A DNA stretch of 64,000 nt from Mucilaginibacter sp. MD40 (GTDB lineage Bacteria > Bacteroidota > Bacteroidia > Sphingobacteriales > Sphingobacteriaceae). Position 1 is the stretch's first letter; every line of letters begins with the position of its first letter. Location: positions 4,109,004 through 4,173,003 of the forward strand of contig NZ_NRSW01000001.1 of NCBI RefSeq assembly GCF_002288635.1, written 5' to 3'. This document shows, one piece after another, positions 8,069-17,304 of this stretch. The position numbers and the translations under genes are program-made. Under the pieces are notes generated by a model. It was not told the origin of the DNA. It was given only the letters and a program-made list of their open reading frames with translations, and did no database searches.

Positions 8069-10300
8069 CTAAATATTAATTTTTGATAATTTCAGCCTAA
8101 GGCTATTGCTCACCACAGATACGGAGCTTAGTGCCATAGCCGCCCCGGCGATCATTGGATTCAATAAAAATCCGTTGATAGGATATAGCAGTCCCGCCGC
8201 GATAGGTATGCCGATCAGGTTGTAAACAAATGCCCAAAACAAATTTTGTCTTATCGTACGTACTGTCAGCCGCGAAAGCTTCAACGCTTTTGCGATCTGT
8301 GTAAGGTCCGGGGATATCAGTGTGATCTTAGCAACATCCATTGCGATATCTGAACCGTGCCCCATCGCGATGGAAAGATTAGCTTGGGCGAGTGCCTGGC
8401 TATCATTGATACCATCGCCGACCATTGCTACGACCTTTCCGCTGGCTTGCAATTGTTTCACAAAGTCTGCCTTATCTGAAGGTAATGCTTCTGCTATGAC
8501 ATGATCGATTCCTGCTACAGCTGCAATGTGGTTCGCCGTTTGCCGGTTGTCACCCGTGACCATATAGACTTCAATGCCTTGTTTTTTCAACTCTTCTACT
8601 GCCTGTGCAGAATTGCTTTTAAGCTTGTCCTGAATGCCGATAATACCCAGTACCGACGTATGATCTGCAAAATAGATAACAGTTTTAGCGGAATTCAGCC
8701 ACAAATCCTGTTGCTTTTTCAAATCATTTGGTATTTTGATGTTAACGCTGTTAACCAGTTTGGGGCTCCCGGCCAAATAAGGCTTTCCATCCCGCAAGCC
8801 TTCTACTCCGCGTCCGGTAAGACTTTTAAAATAACTCAAGGAAACAGGCTTTACGTCAAGTTCTTTAAGGTGTTCAACAATAGCCGCCGCCAAAGGATGT
8901 TCTGATTCCTGTTCTAATGACAGCAAAATTCCTGCAAGAAATGACTTGTTCTCTTCAGCCTGTTTTGTCCAGAGCAGATCTGTTACTTTTGGTTTGCCCT
9001 CTGTTAATGTTCCGGTTTTATCAAGAATAACAGCGTTCACACGGTAACCAAGTTCCAGTGCTTCAGCATCTTTAACAAGGATGCCGTTTTCCGCTCCTTT
9101 ACCGATCCCTACCATAACAGCGGTAGGTGTCGCCAGTCCTAAAGCGCAAGGGCAGGCGATCACCATCACCGTTACCATAGCTAATAGGCCCTGGGTAAGG
9201 GCGTGCTGCCCGCCAAACAAGAGCCATGTTCCGAAACTCAGCAGCGCAATTAACATGACAACCGGCACAAACACCCCGGCAATTTTATCGACAAGTTTTT
9301 GAACCGGCGCTTTTGATCCTTGCGCCTCCTGAACCAATTGAATGATCTGGGCCAACATAGTGGCGCTTCCCACTTTTTCAGCCGTAAAACGAAAACTGCC
9401 TTTTTGATTTATTGTTCCTGCAAATACTTTATCACCTGCTTTTTTTTCAACCGGAACAGGTTCACCGCTGATCATACTTTCATCAACAAAAGAGTTCCCT
9501 TCAAATAAGGTGCCGTCAACGGGAATTTTTTCGCCTGGACGAACCAGCAAACGGTTACTTACCTGAACTGCTGCAATCGGCGTTTCTATTTCTCCCCTTT
9601 CAGTGATCAATAAAACGGTTTTTGGTTGCAACCCGATCAATTTTTTGATAGCTGAAGATGTATTCGATTTTGCCCGCTCTTCCAGTAGCTTGCCCAGCAT
9701 AATAAAGACGATCACTACAGCGGCGGCTTCGAAATAAACATGGGGCATCAGCCCCTGACGATACCAAAATTCGGGATATACCGTATTGAAAAAGCTAAAC
9801 GCAAAAGCGATTCCCGTGCTCATCGCGACAAGCGTATCCATATTGGCCCTGCCGTGCCAGGCCTGTCTCCAGGCATTGCTAAAAAAACTCCTGCCTGCTA
9901 TGAATAAAACGGGCGCTGTCAGTATTAGCATGATGTAATTTCCATAAGGTACATTCATGAACAACATCCCAATCAATACAACCGGAACTGTTAATATCCC
10001 GGCCCAGATGATATTCTTCTTTAATTTTTTCAAATGGCTTTGCTGGGCGTCTTCTTGTTTTTTTCGGCCGTTGACCGTATCAATAATTAAATCATACCCT
10101 ACAGATTGTACAGCCTGTTGCAAGCTTGATGGTTGTACCAAAGCTGGATGAAAGGCTACTTTTACCGACTGTGTAGCATAATTAACTTCCGCCTTTTCTA
10201 CACCTTTCTGTGCATTGATCATTGATTCTACACTAGCTGCGCATCCGGCGCAGGTCATGCCGGTCACTGGGAAAATAAGTGTTTGGGTTGATGCCGTCAT
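8069..10300 (-). CDS. copA: Cu(I)-translocating P1B-type ATPase
   Basis: The 743-aa membrane ATPase has one N-terminal HMA domain ([12 protein letters not shown], starting near residue 14), transmembrane pairs, the actuator motif SGEPVPVEK, the intramembrane CPCALG copper motif, the phosphorylation site DKTGTLTEG, the SEHPLAAAI motif of P1B pumps, MVTGDN and the hinge [10 protein letters not shown]. All catalytic motifs are intact. It exports Cu(I) from cytosol to periplasm using ATP. It is followed by its likely chaperone gene. A -7 box and paired direct repeats upstream suggest activator-dependent expression. Confidence 0.97.
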   Translation of the reverse strand: MTASTQTLIFPVTGMTCAGCAASVESMINAQKGVEKAEVNYATQSVKVAFHPALVQPSSLQQAVQSVGYDLIIDTVNGRKKQEDAQQSHLKKLKKNIIWAGILTVPVVLIGMLFMNVPYGNYIMLILTAPVLFIAGRSFFSNAWRQAWHGRANMDTLVAMSTGIAFAFSFFNTVYPEFWYRQGLMPHVYFEAAAVVIVFIMLGKLLEERAKSNTSSAIKKLIGLQPKTVLLITERGEIETPIAAVQVSNRLLVRPGEKIPVDGTLFEGNSFVDESMISGEPVPVEKKAGDKVFAGTINQKGSFRFTAEKVGSATMLAQIIQLVQEAQGSKAPVQKLVDKIAGVFVPVVMLIALLSFGTWLLFGGQHALTQGLLAMVTVMVIACPCALGLATPTAVMVGIGKGAENGILVKDAEALELGYRVNAVILDKTGTLTEGKPKVTDLLWTKQAEENKSFLAGILLSLEQESEHPLAAAIVEHLKELDVKPVSLSYFKSLTGRGVEGLRDGKPYLAGSPKLVNSVNIKIPNDLKKQQDLWLNSAKTVIYFADHTSVLGIIGIQDKLKSNSAQAVEELKKQGIEVYMVTGDNRQTANHIAAVAGIDHVIAEALPSDKADFVKQLQASGKVVAMVGDGINDSQALAQANLSIAMGHGSDIAMDVAKITLISPDLTQIAKALKLSRLTVRTIRQNLFWAFVYNLIGIPIAAGLLYPINGFLLNPMIAGAAMALSSVSVVSNSLRLKLSKINI

Positions 10301-10322
10301 TCTTAAATTAAATATATTGTTA

Positions 10323-10382
10323 CAAAGCTACGCCTCATTATTTTATCACGATTACATAATTCCGGGAAAGAATTACATAATT
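10323..10382 (-). promoter_or_regulatory. copA promoter with paired direct repeats (AraC-type operator candidate)
   Basis: On the minus strand a perfect Bacteroidota -7 box TAGCTTTG occupies 10330-10323, 22 bp before the copA ATG. No TTG is seen at the -33 position. Upstream, an 11-bp sequence (attacataatt on the plus strand) occurs exactly twice, at 10351-10361 and 10372-10382, spaced 21 bp (two helical turns). That geometry fits an AraC-family activator bound next to RNA polymerase. The regulator at 6678-7241 is the obvious candidate. Confidence 0.6.
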
Positions 10383-10456
10383 AGTTAAGTCCAACTCACT
10401 ACTTTTGTCATAACGGCCTAAAGGAATTGGTATCGTCCCGCCATAATTAGTTCTCT

Positions 10457-10624
10457 TTAACGCAAGTGCGTATGGAATGCCGCCCATAAAACAGCAATAA
10501 CACCCGCCAGGCTTAACAAGAATACAAGCGTATAGATAACTTCTTTAAATATTCTGCCGGCCGTCCAGGGCCTTTTCTTTTTAGGGGCAGACTTTTTAAG
10601 TCTTTGCTTTTTAGGAATTGGCAT
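10457..10624 (-). CDS. Small basic single-span membrane protein upstream of copA
   Basis: A 55-aa frame runs from ATG 10624 to TAA 10457. The N-terminus is strongly basic (MPIPKKQRLKKSAPKKKRP). One hydrophobic span follows (near residues 29-49, containing LVFLLSLAGVIAVLW) and a short tail ends HTHLR. The basic side would stay in the cytoplasm. It sits between the degenerate DUF305 gene and copA, upstream of the copA promoter element. I do not recognise the family. Composition and topology are those of a real small membrane protein, and the C-terminal His residues could bind metal. Confidence 0.6.
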   Translation of the reverse strand: MPIPKKQRLKKSAPKKKRPWTAGRIFKEVIYTLVFLLSLAGVIAVLWAAFHTHLR

Positions 10625-10692
10625 AAACAGTAATTAACAGGGTAGTGTAATTGAATTGTCCTTGTCTGTCACTTTAACGAATTATGCATCAA

Positions 10693-11358
10693 TCAAAAAT
10701 GTTCCGGTCTGGTTACGGCAGGTCTGCCGCTACGATGATAATAACCTAATAATTCAACCATTTCGGCACGTAGTCGCTTTCTAATTATTTTGGAAAAAGC
10801 GACCAGTTCCTTATCAGTCCCATACTTCGATAATGCCTTTGCCATTTTTAAGCCTTGTTGGTCTAGATCAATCATCTGCAGCACAAATTCCTCGTCGGTT
10901 GTTGACCTACTTGGGAAAGTCGTTTTTTTATGTTGGGACAACAAAGCAATTTGACGGCTTACACCGGTTTCTTTATGTATGAGATCATAGTTTACAGGGA
11001 AATTCACTTTGACCAGGAAATTATTTAACTCTAAAGTTTCATGGATACGGACAGTTATCATTTTTCGGACATTCCGGGCCAACCGGTTATGTTTTCCCTT
11101 TTGCATCTCCAGCATTTCCATGTCCACAGCACCAAGATTGTTCACGATAATTAACATGACGATATCCCGGTCAGTATTACCCGTCATGAGCAACTGACCG
11201 AGTTGCACATTCATCTTATCAATAATACTATTGAAACTAACCGTGGTATCCTGATTGTCGAAAAAATTGGACGAAACGTATATATTCCTGCCATGACCAT
11301 GAACGGTCACGGCAAAAAATAAATATAACGCATAAAGTCCAAGTGTCTTGCGCATCAT
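10693..11358 (-). CDS. Degenerate DUF305-like secreted protein
   Basis: The 221-aa protein has a signal peptide (MMRKTLGLYALYLFFAVTVHG). The helical repeats align with the two DUF305 proteins nearby: IVNNLGAVDMEMLEMQKGK corresponds to MRIHHQGAIDMANLEL, and IDLDQQGLKMAKAL to the second repeat. The His pairs that define DUF305 are replaced by NN and LD. The fold may be kept while the metal site is lost. It lies between a DUF2231 gene and the 55-aa membrane protein on the copper-island strand. DUF305 ancestry is read from alignment by eye. Confidence 0.7.
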   Translation of the reverse strand: MMRKTLGLYALYLFFAVTVHGHGRNIYVSSNFFDNQDTTVSFNSIIDKMNVQLGQLLMTGNTDRDIVMLIIVNNLGAVDMEMLEMQKGKHNRLARNVRKMITVRIHETLELNNFLVKVNFPVNYDLIHKETGVSRQIALLSQHKKTTFPSRSTTDEEFVLQMIDLDQQGLKMAKALSKYGTDKELVAFSKIIRKRLRAEMVELLGYYHRSGRPAVTRPEHF

Positions 11359-11409
11359 GGGAATTGATATAGTTAGTTAGAGATTCTGCATAATTACCGG
11401 AAAAGCCGG

Positions 11410-11940
11410 TTATTTCATGGTGGAATCCATTTTCATCAGGCTATCTGGTTTGCCAGGTTTAGCATGCTCTTTACCCATATCATCCTCTTTCATCAAATAT
11501 CTGCCCATTGGCCCTACGCCGGCGATGTGCGTTAACCGTGCGCCGTGATGACCGGCAATTGATAAACAGACGGCAGCAAGCGTAGCGGACACCAAAACTA
11601 AAGCATTATATGACCTGGAATAAAATTTTGCAAAAACGCCTATTGCTTTTAAAAGCAACGTGATGCCCGATAACCATAAGGTATACCGTGCATACTTCTC
11701 GTGCTCTGCAAATATCGCCATAGCAGCCTTAGGCGTGTTGTCTGCCGGATCAGCATGAAACAAAGTGCTGGCCGCTAATGCGGAAAGAAAAGCGGCGGCC
11801 ATAATGGCCAATGTGGCCCATCTTATTTGATGCCATTGCGGTTTGGCTACGATAATTACCTGGAAAGCAAATGCCATTAAAATCAATACAATAGGAAAAT
11901 GTATAATTAATGGGTGTAAAGAGGGAAATCCTGAAAGCAT
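11410..11940 (-). CDS. DUF2231 inner-membrane protein
   Basis: The 176-aa protein begins MLSGFPSLHPLIIHFPIVL, the LHPxxVHFP signature of DUF2231 membrane proteins. About four hydrophobic segments follow, separated by short loops with His residues (FHADPADN, GHHGARLTH). The C-terminal tail is Lys/Met-rich (MKMDSTMK). DUF2231 proteins are common beside copper and heavy-metal genes, but their activity is unknown. As the first gene upstream of the degenerate DUF305 protein and copA, it may head the minus-strand copper unit. Confidence 0.82.
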   Translation of the reverse strand: MLSGFPSLHPLIIHFPIVLILMAFAFQVIIVAKPQWHQIRWATLAIMAAAFLSALAASTLFHADPADNTPKAAMAIFAEHEKYARYTLWLSGITLLLKAIGVFAKFYSRSYNALVLVSATLAAVCLSIAGHHGARLTHIAGVGPMGRYLMKEDDMGKEHAKPGKPDSLMKMDSTMK

Positions 11941-12164
11941 AGTCTTAATATTAAAGATTTGATATTTGACCGGTACAAAACCATACTAAATTTCATAATA
12001 AAACAAGCAATGCATTTTTAAATACAATGATGGTTTACTAATACCCTTCTCGGCATTCTATTAAAAATCAACTGTAACCTAATGGACCGTAAAATGGTCA
12101 AAAATGTCACGCGTCAATTATTCCTTTGAATGATGAAAAGGAAGAAAAAAAATATTGGAATTGA

Positions 12165-12605
12165 TCAAATCTGGAAACGTTGAATAGCTATGCGCATCGT
12201 CCAGGATGGTGGCCACTGGGAAACCTTTTTACTATTCTTAATCCCGGTCAAAAAATGGGTAAACTTGACGATATGTGGATTACAAGAAAAAAATATATTT
12301 TGAGGTGCCTCTAATGAAACCCTGTTACCTTGGGGTGTTTCTTTGGCCAGGGAATTAAAATGAGTTGTACTGTTCTGACAGCATGCCTCATCCTCGTTTT
12401 GCAGAATAGAGTGATTGTTGTTTTTTTCGGTAAAAGAGGGGGTGGCATCATCATAATTAACCAAGGTATGAGTTATAAATTGATGTTCATTATGATGAGA
12501 TAGAATATTAGGTTGGTCTTGAAAACTCTCGTGCAAAGCACAACCGAGCCCGATCAAAGAGTTGAGCAAAAAGATAAATAACAGAAATACCGCTTTTTTT
12601 CTCAT
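12165..12605 (-). CDS. Secreted small protein, diverged relative of the HYC_CC_PP-like family
   Basis: The 146-aa protein has a signal sequence (MRKKAVFLLFIFLLNSLIG) and several His-rich patches (HESFQDQ, SHHNEHQF). It has one CC pair (DEACCQN) and a C-terminal WPPSWTMRIAIQRFQI segment. The CC and PP features and the general layout recall the protein at 7305-7736, but the similarity is weak. A possible -7 box TAACTTTG lies just upstream (12620-12613), which would give a very short leader. No function can be assigned. A metal-related periplasmic role is suggested by location only. Confidence 0.6.
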   Translation of the reverse strand: MRKKAVFLLFIFLLNSLIGLGCALHESFQDQPNILSHHNEHQFITHTLVNYDDATPSFTEKNNNHSILQNEDEACCQNSTTHFNSLAKETPQGNRVSLEAPQNIFFSCNPHIVKFTHFLTGIKNSKKVSQWPPSWTMRIAIQRFQI

Positions 12606-12944
12606 TGAATATCAAAGTTAACATTTTTATTATTATTTTGTTTCGTGAACCTATATTATATCGGTATTTGCTGTAGCTGCTGATTATCAGTTGTTAAAGG
12701 TCGGGCAATTCACACTCATGTTAACACTTATTACTGCTCACAAATTAGCCTCATTTCAGCCAAGCATCTAAAGGCCTGCTTGGTTAATTTAAAGCATTAG
12801 AGCGCAGTACTGCAAATTATTATATTAAGCTAATGCTGGCATTGTAAATCGGCAGATAGTTGTTACTTTACATACAGCGAGTAATACAGGTGCACTTTAG
12901 CGAATAAATAAATATATTTACATTTAACGTTTATTTTACGAAGC
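12606..12944. other. Intergenic region between divergent genes
   Basis: This AT-rich spacer separates the minus-strand secreted protein and the plus-strand receiver protein, and so must hold both promoters. A 7-bp hairpin (CCAAGCA, 12760-12766, with TGCTTGG, 12777-12783) lies in the middle. I see no gene in it. Confidence 0.5.
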
Positions 12945-13304
12945 ATGAAGAAAAAAATCCTTGTGATGGAGAATGACCAGGCCATAATCGAAATTGTGTC
13001 CCTGATACTGGAAGATGAAGGCTATGAAGTTAAAGCATTAAACACGGAGAGCCGGATATTAGATGTGATTAATGAGTATAAACCGAATGTCATTATACTG
13101 GATATCATCAGGCCGAGTGAAGCAGGTACACTTTTATGCCTTACGCTAAAGGAAAACCCCAAAACAAAACACATCCCCGTAATCGTATTTTCGACCCATC
13201 CCAAAGTCCTGACCGCCCTTAAAGAAGTTTGCGCAGATGACGTTGTACCAAAGCCCTTTGATGTTGCTGAATTGATAAACGCGGTTGAAACGCAATTACA
13301 TTGA
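12945..13304 (+). CDS. Single-domain response regulator (receiver only)
   Basis: The 119-aa protein is one CheY-like receiver domain. An acidic pair after strand 1 (MENDQ) is followed by the phospho-acceptor Asp in VIILDIIRP (about residue 53), the Ser/Thr switch in VIVFSTH and the conserved Lys in PKPF near residue 106. There is no output domain, so it would act by protein contact or in a phosphorelay. The broken histidine kinase at 17.3-18.3 kb is a possible but distant partner. Confidence 0.88.
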   Translation: MKKKILVMENDQAIIEIVSLILEDEGYEVKALNTESRILDVINEYKPNVIILDIIRPSEAGTLLCLTLKENPKTKHIPVIVFSTHPKVLTALKEVCADDVVPKPFDVAELINAVETQLH

Positions 13305-13368
13305 TAACACCAGGGATAGGCTGATTTTACAGACACGAACTTATTAACCTGTCTGGCAGCTCAATAAG

Positions 13369-14421
13369 TTATATATTCTTAAACTTGATCATATTATCCT
13401 GCTCCCAGACACAGATGACTTTGTTGTTTGGCAGGATGGCAGATTTCAAGAAGCTGCCATTTCCTACTATTTGTGTTTTTTTAGTTTGTAGCGACACTAA
13501 TTTTACGGTATCACTGTTTTGGTAAGTAATAAAGCTGCTGGTACCGCTTATGGCGATAGCGCAGCTTCTGCCGTTGCCGACATACATTTCAGGCTGGCCC
13601 GGCTGGCAATAATATACCGCACCCTTTCTCTGCCAGGTGGTTTGAACAGTATTTGAAGTGTCGATGACAAGTCCGCCGCCATCCATCGGGCAGCCGTTCA
13701 ACTTCCAGGTATCCAGTCCTAACTTTTGTGCGGCTGAAAATGTCTGCCCGCTGTTTGATGATCTGGTTACATACAGATCCCTGGAACCATTCAGCCAATT
13801 CCTGAACATGATAGCGACTGAAGAACCATGTACCGCTATGCTTGGTTTACAGCATTCGCAAACATGCTGATCAGGTGACTGGTAGGCCAAGCTATTTTTT
13901 GACCACTTAAGGGACTTGCCTGATAAGGAGGAAAAATAGATCTGGTTATGTTTGCCGGTTCTGATGTCCAGCCAGGCTGCATAAAAATGATCCTCATCAT
14001 CAGCCGCGATACTCATCAGCCCCTCTGGAGCGGAACCTTTCAGATCATTGATAATCCCCATATCCTGCCATTTCTGGCTGGTGTTACGAAGTTTAAACCA
14101 ATGGATATTCCCTGCCTTGTCCATAGCGGAGATCACCGAATAGTTTTTAGAGCTGGCTAATTGAGGGCCTCTTGACATCCCCAGGTGCATGTCCTTTACT
14201 TCAGCGACCATAACCGGTTTGGAAAAGGTCAGGCCATGGTCATTTGAGGTAACACACCATATTTTATCGGCCGTACCATAGACGATCCGCGCTACCCCGC
14301 TTTTGTCCACGCTGATCTGTGGCTGCGCTCCTGCACCAATTACGCCCGTGACGCTATTCGATAGCGAGGTCAAAGAAAAAAAAATAAGGGTCAATAGCAG
14401 AACGGGTAGTATGCGCTTCAT
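13369..14421 (-). CDS. Secreted sialidase-superfamily (BNR-like) beta-propeller protein
   Basis: The 350-aa protein has a signal peptide (MKRILPVLLLTLIFFSL) and repeated beta-propeller blades with Asp-box-like elements such as SNDHGLTFS and SSNSGQTFS, typical of exo-alpha-sialidase-like folds. A cysteine cluster (HVCECCKPS) in the middle is unusual and could hold metal or a disulfide. Catalytic sialidase residues cannot be identified with confidence, so a binding or structural role is equally possible. It converges with the receiver gene. The 65-bp gap holds an AT-rich inverted repeat but no clear terminator. Confidence 0.7.
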   Translation of the reverse strand: MKRILPVLLLTLIFFSLTSLSNSVTGVIGAGAQPQISVDKSGVARIVYGTADKIWCVTSNDHGLTFSKPVMVAEVKDMHLGMSRGPQLASSKNYSVISAMDKAGNIHWFKLRNTSQKWQDMGIINDLKGSAPEGLMSIAADDEDHFYAAWLDIRTGKHNQIYFSSLSGKSLKWSKNSLAYQSPDQHVCECCKPSIAVHGSSVAIMFRNWLNGSRDLYVTRSSNSGQTFSAAQKLGLDTWKLNGCPMDGGGLVIDTSNTVQTTWQRKGAVYYCQPGQPEMYVGNGRSCAIAISGTSSFITYQNSDTVKLVSLQTKKTQIVGNGSFLKSAILPNNKVICVWEQDNMIKFKNI

Positions 14422-14648
14422 GTTTATGATTTTTTAATGCTTGAAAATTAACAAAATTAAATGATAATCATTTCAAAAGTTGCCTGTCAGCCATTGTTAC
14501 AAAGAAACTTTCCCTTTATCGGGTGATGTTTATGCCCGATTTGGCACATCAGTGAACCGATCACTGCGTTACTACAATTTGTAGCCGGCAGATAATTTTT
14601 ATACTTCCAATAATTATAAAGACCTTTAAATAAATAGGCAGTTAAAAG

Positions 14649-15275
14649 ATGAAAGAAAATAAAAAAGCACATTGGGACCAAGTTTACCGGAATAAAACTG
14701 AGGAGCAGTTAAGCTGGACACAATTCATTCCCCGAACATCGCTTAACTTCATCAACAGCTGTAATGTATCAAGAAACGCCAGGATCATCGATGTCGGTGG
14801 CGGTGACAGCAACTTGGTGGATTTTCTTTTAGCCGATGGTTACCGGAATATAACCGTCCTTGATATATCGGAAGCGGCTTTGGAAAAAGCAAAAAAAAGA
14901 TTAGGCAGAAAGTGTAAACAAGTTAAGTGGATCGTTTCAGATGTTACGGAATTTCAGCCTGCAAATCAATACGATATCTGGCATGACCGGGCCACCTTTC
15001 ATTTTTTAACTACGCAGCATCAAGTCTCTGCTTACCTTCATATTGCAGCGGGGGCAATTGCGAACTATATGATCATTGGAACCTTTTCAGAAAACGGGCC
15101 GCAGCAATGCAGTGGCTTACCCGTGAAACAATATTCGGAAAAGGAATTACAAAGCCGGTTCGACAATGGTTTTAGAAAGATTCGCTGTGTCAATGAGGAT
15201 CATTTAACGCCTTCTCAAACTAAACAGAATTTCCTCTTTTGCAGCTTTCAAAAACTTTCTGTCAGCCAAGTTTAA
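14649..15275 (+). CDS. Class I SAM-dependent methyltransferase
   Basis: The 208-aa protein shows the Rossmann SAM-binding motif I as IIDVGGGDSNLVDFLL (about residues 48-63), the acidic residue ending strand 2 in VLDIS, and the motif around WHDRATFHFL. This subgroup resembles thiopurine/tellurite-type small-molecule methyltransferases. The substrate is unknown. It stands alone on the plus strand, with its stop 4 bp into a doubtful antisense frame. Confidence 0.87.
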   Translation: MKENKKAHWDQVYRNKTEEQLSWTQFIPRTSLNFINSCNVSRNARIIDVGGGDSNLVDFLLADGYRNITVLDISEAALEKAKKRLGRKCKQVKWIVSDVTEFQPANQYDIWHDRATFHFLTTQHQVSAYLHIAAGAIANYMIIGTFSENGPQQCSGLPVKQYSEKELQSRFDNGFRKIRCVNEDHLTPSQTKQNFLFCSFQKLSVSQV

Positions 15276-15472
15276 CTCGGTGAATTAAAGCGTGAAATGA
15301 ATGGAAACATAGCCGACGAGCCGGTTAATTTTAGCACGTCTTGTAGCGGTTTTTGCAACTCCTGTCCTTTGGCCCCCGCCCAATAAAAAAATGCAGTAAG
15401 CGCCGGGTACTCCTGGTAAGATCGCCGGAACTTACTGCCCACATATTTTCGATACATCCATAGATTTCCTGA

Positions 15473-15901
15473 TCAGTCTTTTTTCAGAAAACTACCGTTT
15501 TCATCAAAGATCAGGTCACCACCTTTTATTTCAGCTTCGTACATGGTCTTACCGGCCGCATCTGTCACCCTTCCTGCTTCTTTGATCCTGGCGCCTTTAT
15601 AATGTGCCGCGACATACGGAGCGATGTTTTTGGGAAGGTCGCTCACAGCGATAGCCTTTACGATTTCTACAAATGTTCCCGAGGGAGTAAACACCACTGA
15701 ATTGTCCTCCCCGGACTTTCCGCCCCAGTTGGCTTCATAATTTCCTTTTTCTTTCTCCCAGCTAACTTTAGCAGCTTCCGGATATTTTTTTTCCAACGCG
15801 GTTTTAACCACCGAAGGTACAGCGGAACTTTTTAAGTCCTGTGCCATGACATTGCCGGTGACCACCAGCGCAATGCCTGCAAATACTAATTTCTTCATCA
15901 T
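15473..15901 (-). CDS. Periplasmic PepSY-like domain protein
   Basis: The 142-aa protein starts with a signal peptide (MMKKLVFAGIALVVTGNVMA). It continues as a PepSY-like (DUF2874-type) domain: KTALEKKYPEAAKVSWEKE, GNYEANW, then a second half ending in LIFDENGSFLKKD. Proteins of this type are small periplasmic beta/alpha folds of unknown role, abundant in Sphingobacteriaceae. The two start Met codons are adjacent and either may be used. Confidence 0.82.
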   Translation of the reverse strand: MMKKLVFAGIALVVTGNVMAQDLKSSAVPSVVKTALEKKYPEAAKVSWEKEKGNYEANWGGKSGEDNSVVFTPSGTFVEIVKAIAVSDLPKNIAPYVAAHYKGARIKEAGRVTDAAGKTMYEAEIKGGDLIFDENGSFLKKD

Positions 15902-15931
15902 GATTTCTATTTTTTTACCAACGTTAAAAAA

Positions 15932-16180
15932 TCATTCTGTAGGAAAATGGTGCGATAAAGCGTTCAGAAAAAAATGGTATTGCAGCCGGATGCCGTGGCC
16001 CTGTTCCTGCCAAAAGATCAGTTCTATGTATATTTTATTAGAAATGGCCAGGCCTGCTCTTTTCTTTTCCAGCTGTTGGTTTTATTCTTCTTTACCCAGA
16101 TCCGCTTTTAAGGACAGATAAGCGATAATATTGCCTGTTTGGGAGTTAACAAATTCGTAATAAATAAATTCCTTTTTCAT
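15932..16180 (-). pseudogene. Small gene with in-frame ochre stop (or 32-aa ORF)
   Basis: An ATG at 16180 overlaps the stop codon of the upstream gene (ATGA), a typical coupled start. It encodes 32 residues (MKKEFIYYEFVNSQ..., ending LGKEE), then TAA at 16084-16082. The same frame stays open for another 49 codons with protein-like composition (for example IFWQEQGHGIRLQYHF) to TGA at 15934-15932. The whole looks like an 82-codon gene interrupted by one nonsense codon. Forty-nine open codons can occur by chance, so this is tentative. Confidence 0.4.
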
Positions 16181-16626
16181 GAACTTGTCTTATAAAAGGA
16201 GCATTTAGCGGATTCGATACCCGAAGTAATGACGGCTAATAGTTTTTCATCCATAACTTCACCCAAAATCAGCCGCCAGCCCTGCGGCGAGGGCATTAGC
16301 CAGTACATGCAGCATTGATCGGGGAGCATCACTTTATAGAGGCAGCTTTGGTCCCTGTAGGTAATTTTCAATACTTTGATGCACCAGGATCGCTGCGAAT
16401 AGTGAATAGTTATAGCGAATATCTCCGGCAAGCAAAAAGAGTTGGCGTTTTTTACCCGTGCGTTTTCCGGCATTAAAGCATGTTCCGTTTCTATGACAGG
16501 TTTTGTAAATGCGCCATTACCAGAAGATGCGAACTTCTTTTGATGACTTGCCGACCGCGCCATAGGTGGTTTGCGGGCTATTTTAAGCGGGGTGGTAATT
16601 TCTTTTTCAGAAATGGCAGTTGACAT
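16177..16626 (-). CDS. Hypothetical protein
   Basis: The frame from ATG 16626 gives 149 aa. An upstream in-frame start at 16722 would add 32 residues of poor composition. The N-terminal third is basic and Ser/Ala-rich, likely disordered. The rest looks globular, with SWCIKVLKITYRDQSC and MPSPQGWRLILGEVM. I do not recognise the family. It is translationally coupled by an ATGA overlap to the small interrupted frame downstream, so the two may have formed a unit. Confidence 0.5.
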   Translation of the reverse strand: MSTAISEKEITTPLKIARKPPMARSASHQKKFASSGNGAFTKPVIETEHALMPENARVKNANSFCLPEIFAITIHYSQRSWCIKVLKITYRDQSCLYKVMLPDQCCMYWLMPSPQGWRLILGEVMDEKLLAVITSGIESAKCSFYKTSS

Positions 16627-16794
16627 TTTAAGATAATTTAGTTTACCAGCCGGGACCAACGGAATGACCTGATTGTAAATTTCCAATATGGCCACAGAAC
16701 CTCCATAACGTCGATGCCCCACTATAAATTAAGAACTCATTTTTTTTCAATTGGTTTTCTGAGGAGTTAAATAATTGCCGGGCCTGAAAAACAC

Positions 16795-16830
16795 AAGCCG
16801 TCTGCAGATATTTGTTTAGACGGCCTTTTT
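16795..16830 (-). terminator. Hairpin with T-tracts on both sides
   Basis: A 7-bp stem (gccgtct 16797-16803 with agacggc 16818-16824) is flanked by cttttta on the plus strand and by TTGTGTTTTT on the minus strand. On the minus strand it lies about 50 bp downstream of the small membrane-protein frame at 16877-17038, so it probably ends that transcript. Confidence 0.6.
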
Positions 16831-16876
16831 ATCTATATATCGGATCGCGAAGGCGATATAAAAAATCTTATTGCGG

Positions 16877-17038
16877 TTAACTGCGGATTTTTATACTCCT
16901 GTACTTTTTTCTGGAACTTCCGGTCTGATAAAGGCAAAATAATAAATAAACAAATGCTGCAAGTGACAGAAGTCCCATCAGTATCGATGCGGGTAGATAC
17001 AATACTATTTTGCGGGATAATTGTGTAACCCGCATCAT
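16877..17038 (-). CDS. Small single-span membrane protein
   Basis: A 53-aa frame from ATG 17038 to TAA 16877 reads as a short polar start (MMRVTQLSRK), one long hydrophobic helix (containing SILMGLLSLAAFVYLLF) and a basic tail (SSRKKYRSIKIRS). This is better protein-like content than the overlapping 70-codon frame at 16833-17045. A terminator-like hairpin follows. Family not recognised. Confidence 0.45.
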   Translation of the reverse strand: MMRVTQLSRKIVLYLPASILMGLLSLAAFVYLLFCLYQTGSSRKKYRSIKIRS

Positions 17039-17304
17039 AATTCAAAAATTTGAAATAAACAGCAAAAACAATTTGCTGTTTATTAGCTTTTAACTTGATT
17101 TTAAAGTATTTATATATTTGAAGTCAAATTGAATGTTCTAATTGACTTTATACTACAGTTTTATTAAAATTATTATTTCATCATTGATCACACGAACGGC
17201 TGTGATTTAATGATTTTGGAAGGCGAAAACGGTTACAGGAATGGATATGTTTTCTTCCCATTTTTAGCAACGAAATACCTAATTCTTCCTGTTAAACCTA
17301 AAGA

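Noticed and set aside
15272-15457. 61-codon minus-strand frame between methyltransferase and PepSY gene
   Set aside because: Overlaps the methyltransferase end, has no recognised motif and no good start; may be a fragment but not supportable.
16833-17045. 70-codon minus-strand frame
   Set aside because: Overlaps a 53-aa frame with a much better membrane-protein composition; chosen instead.
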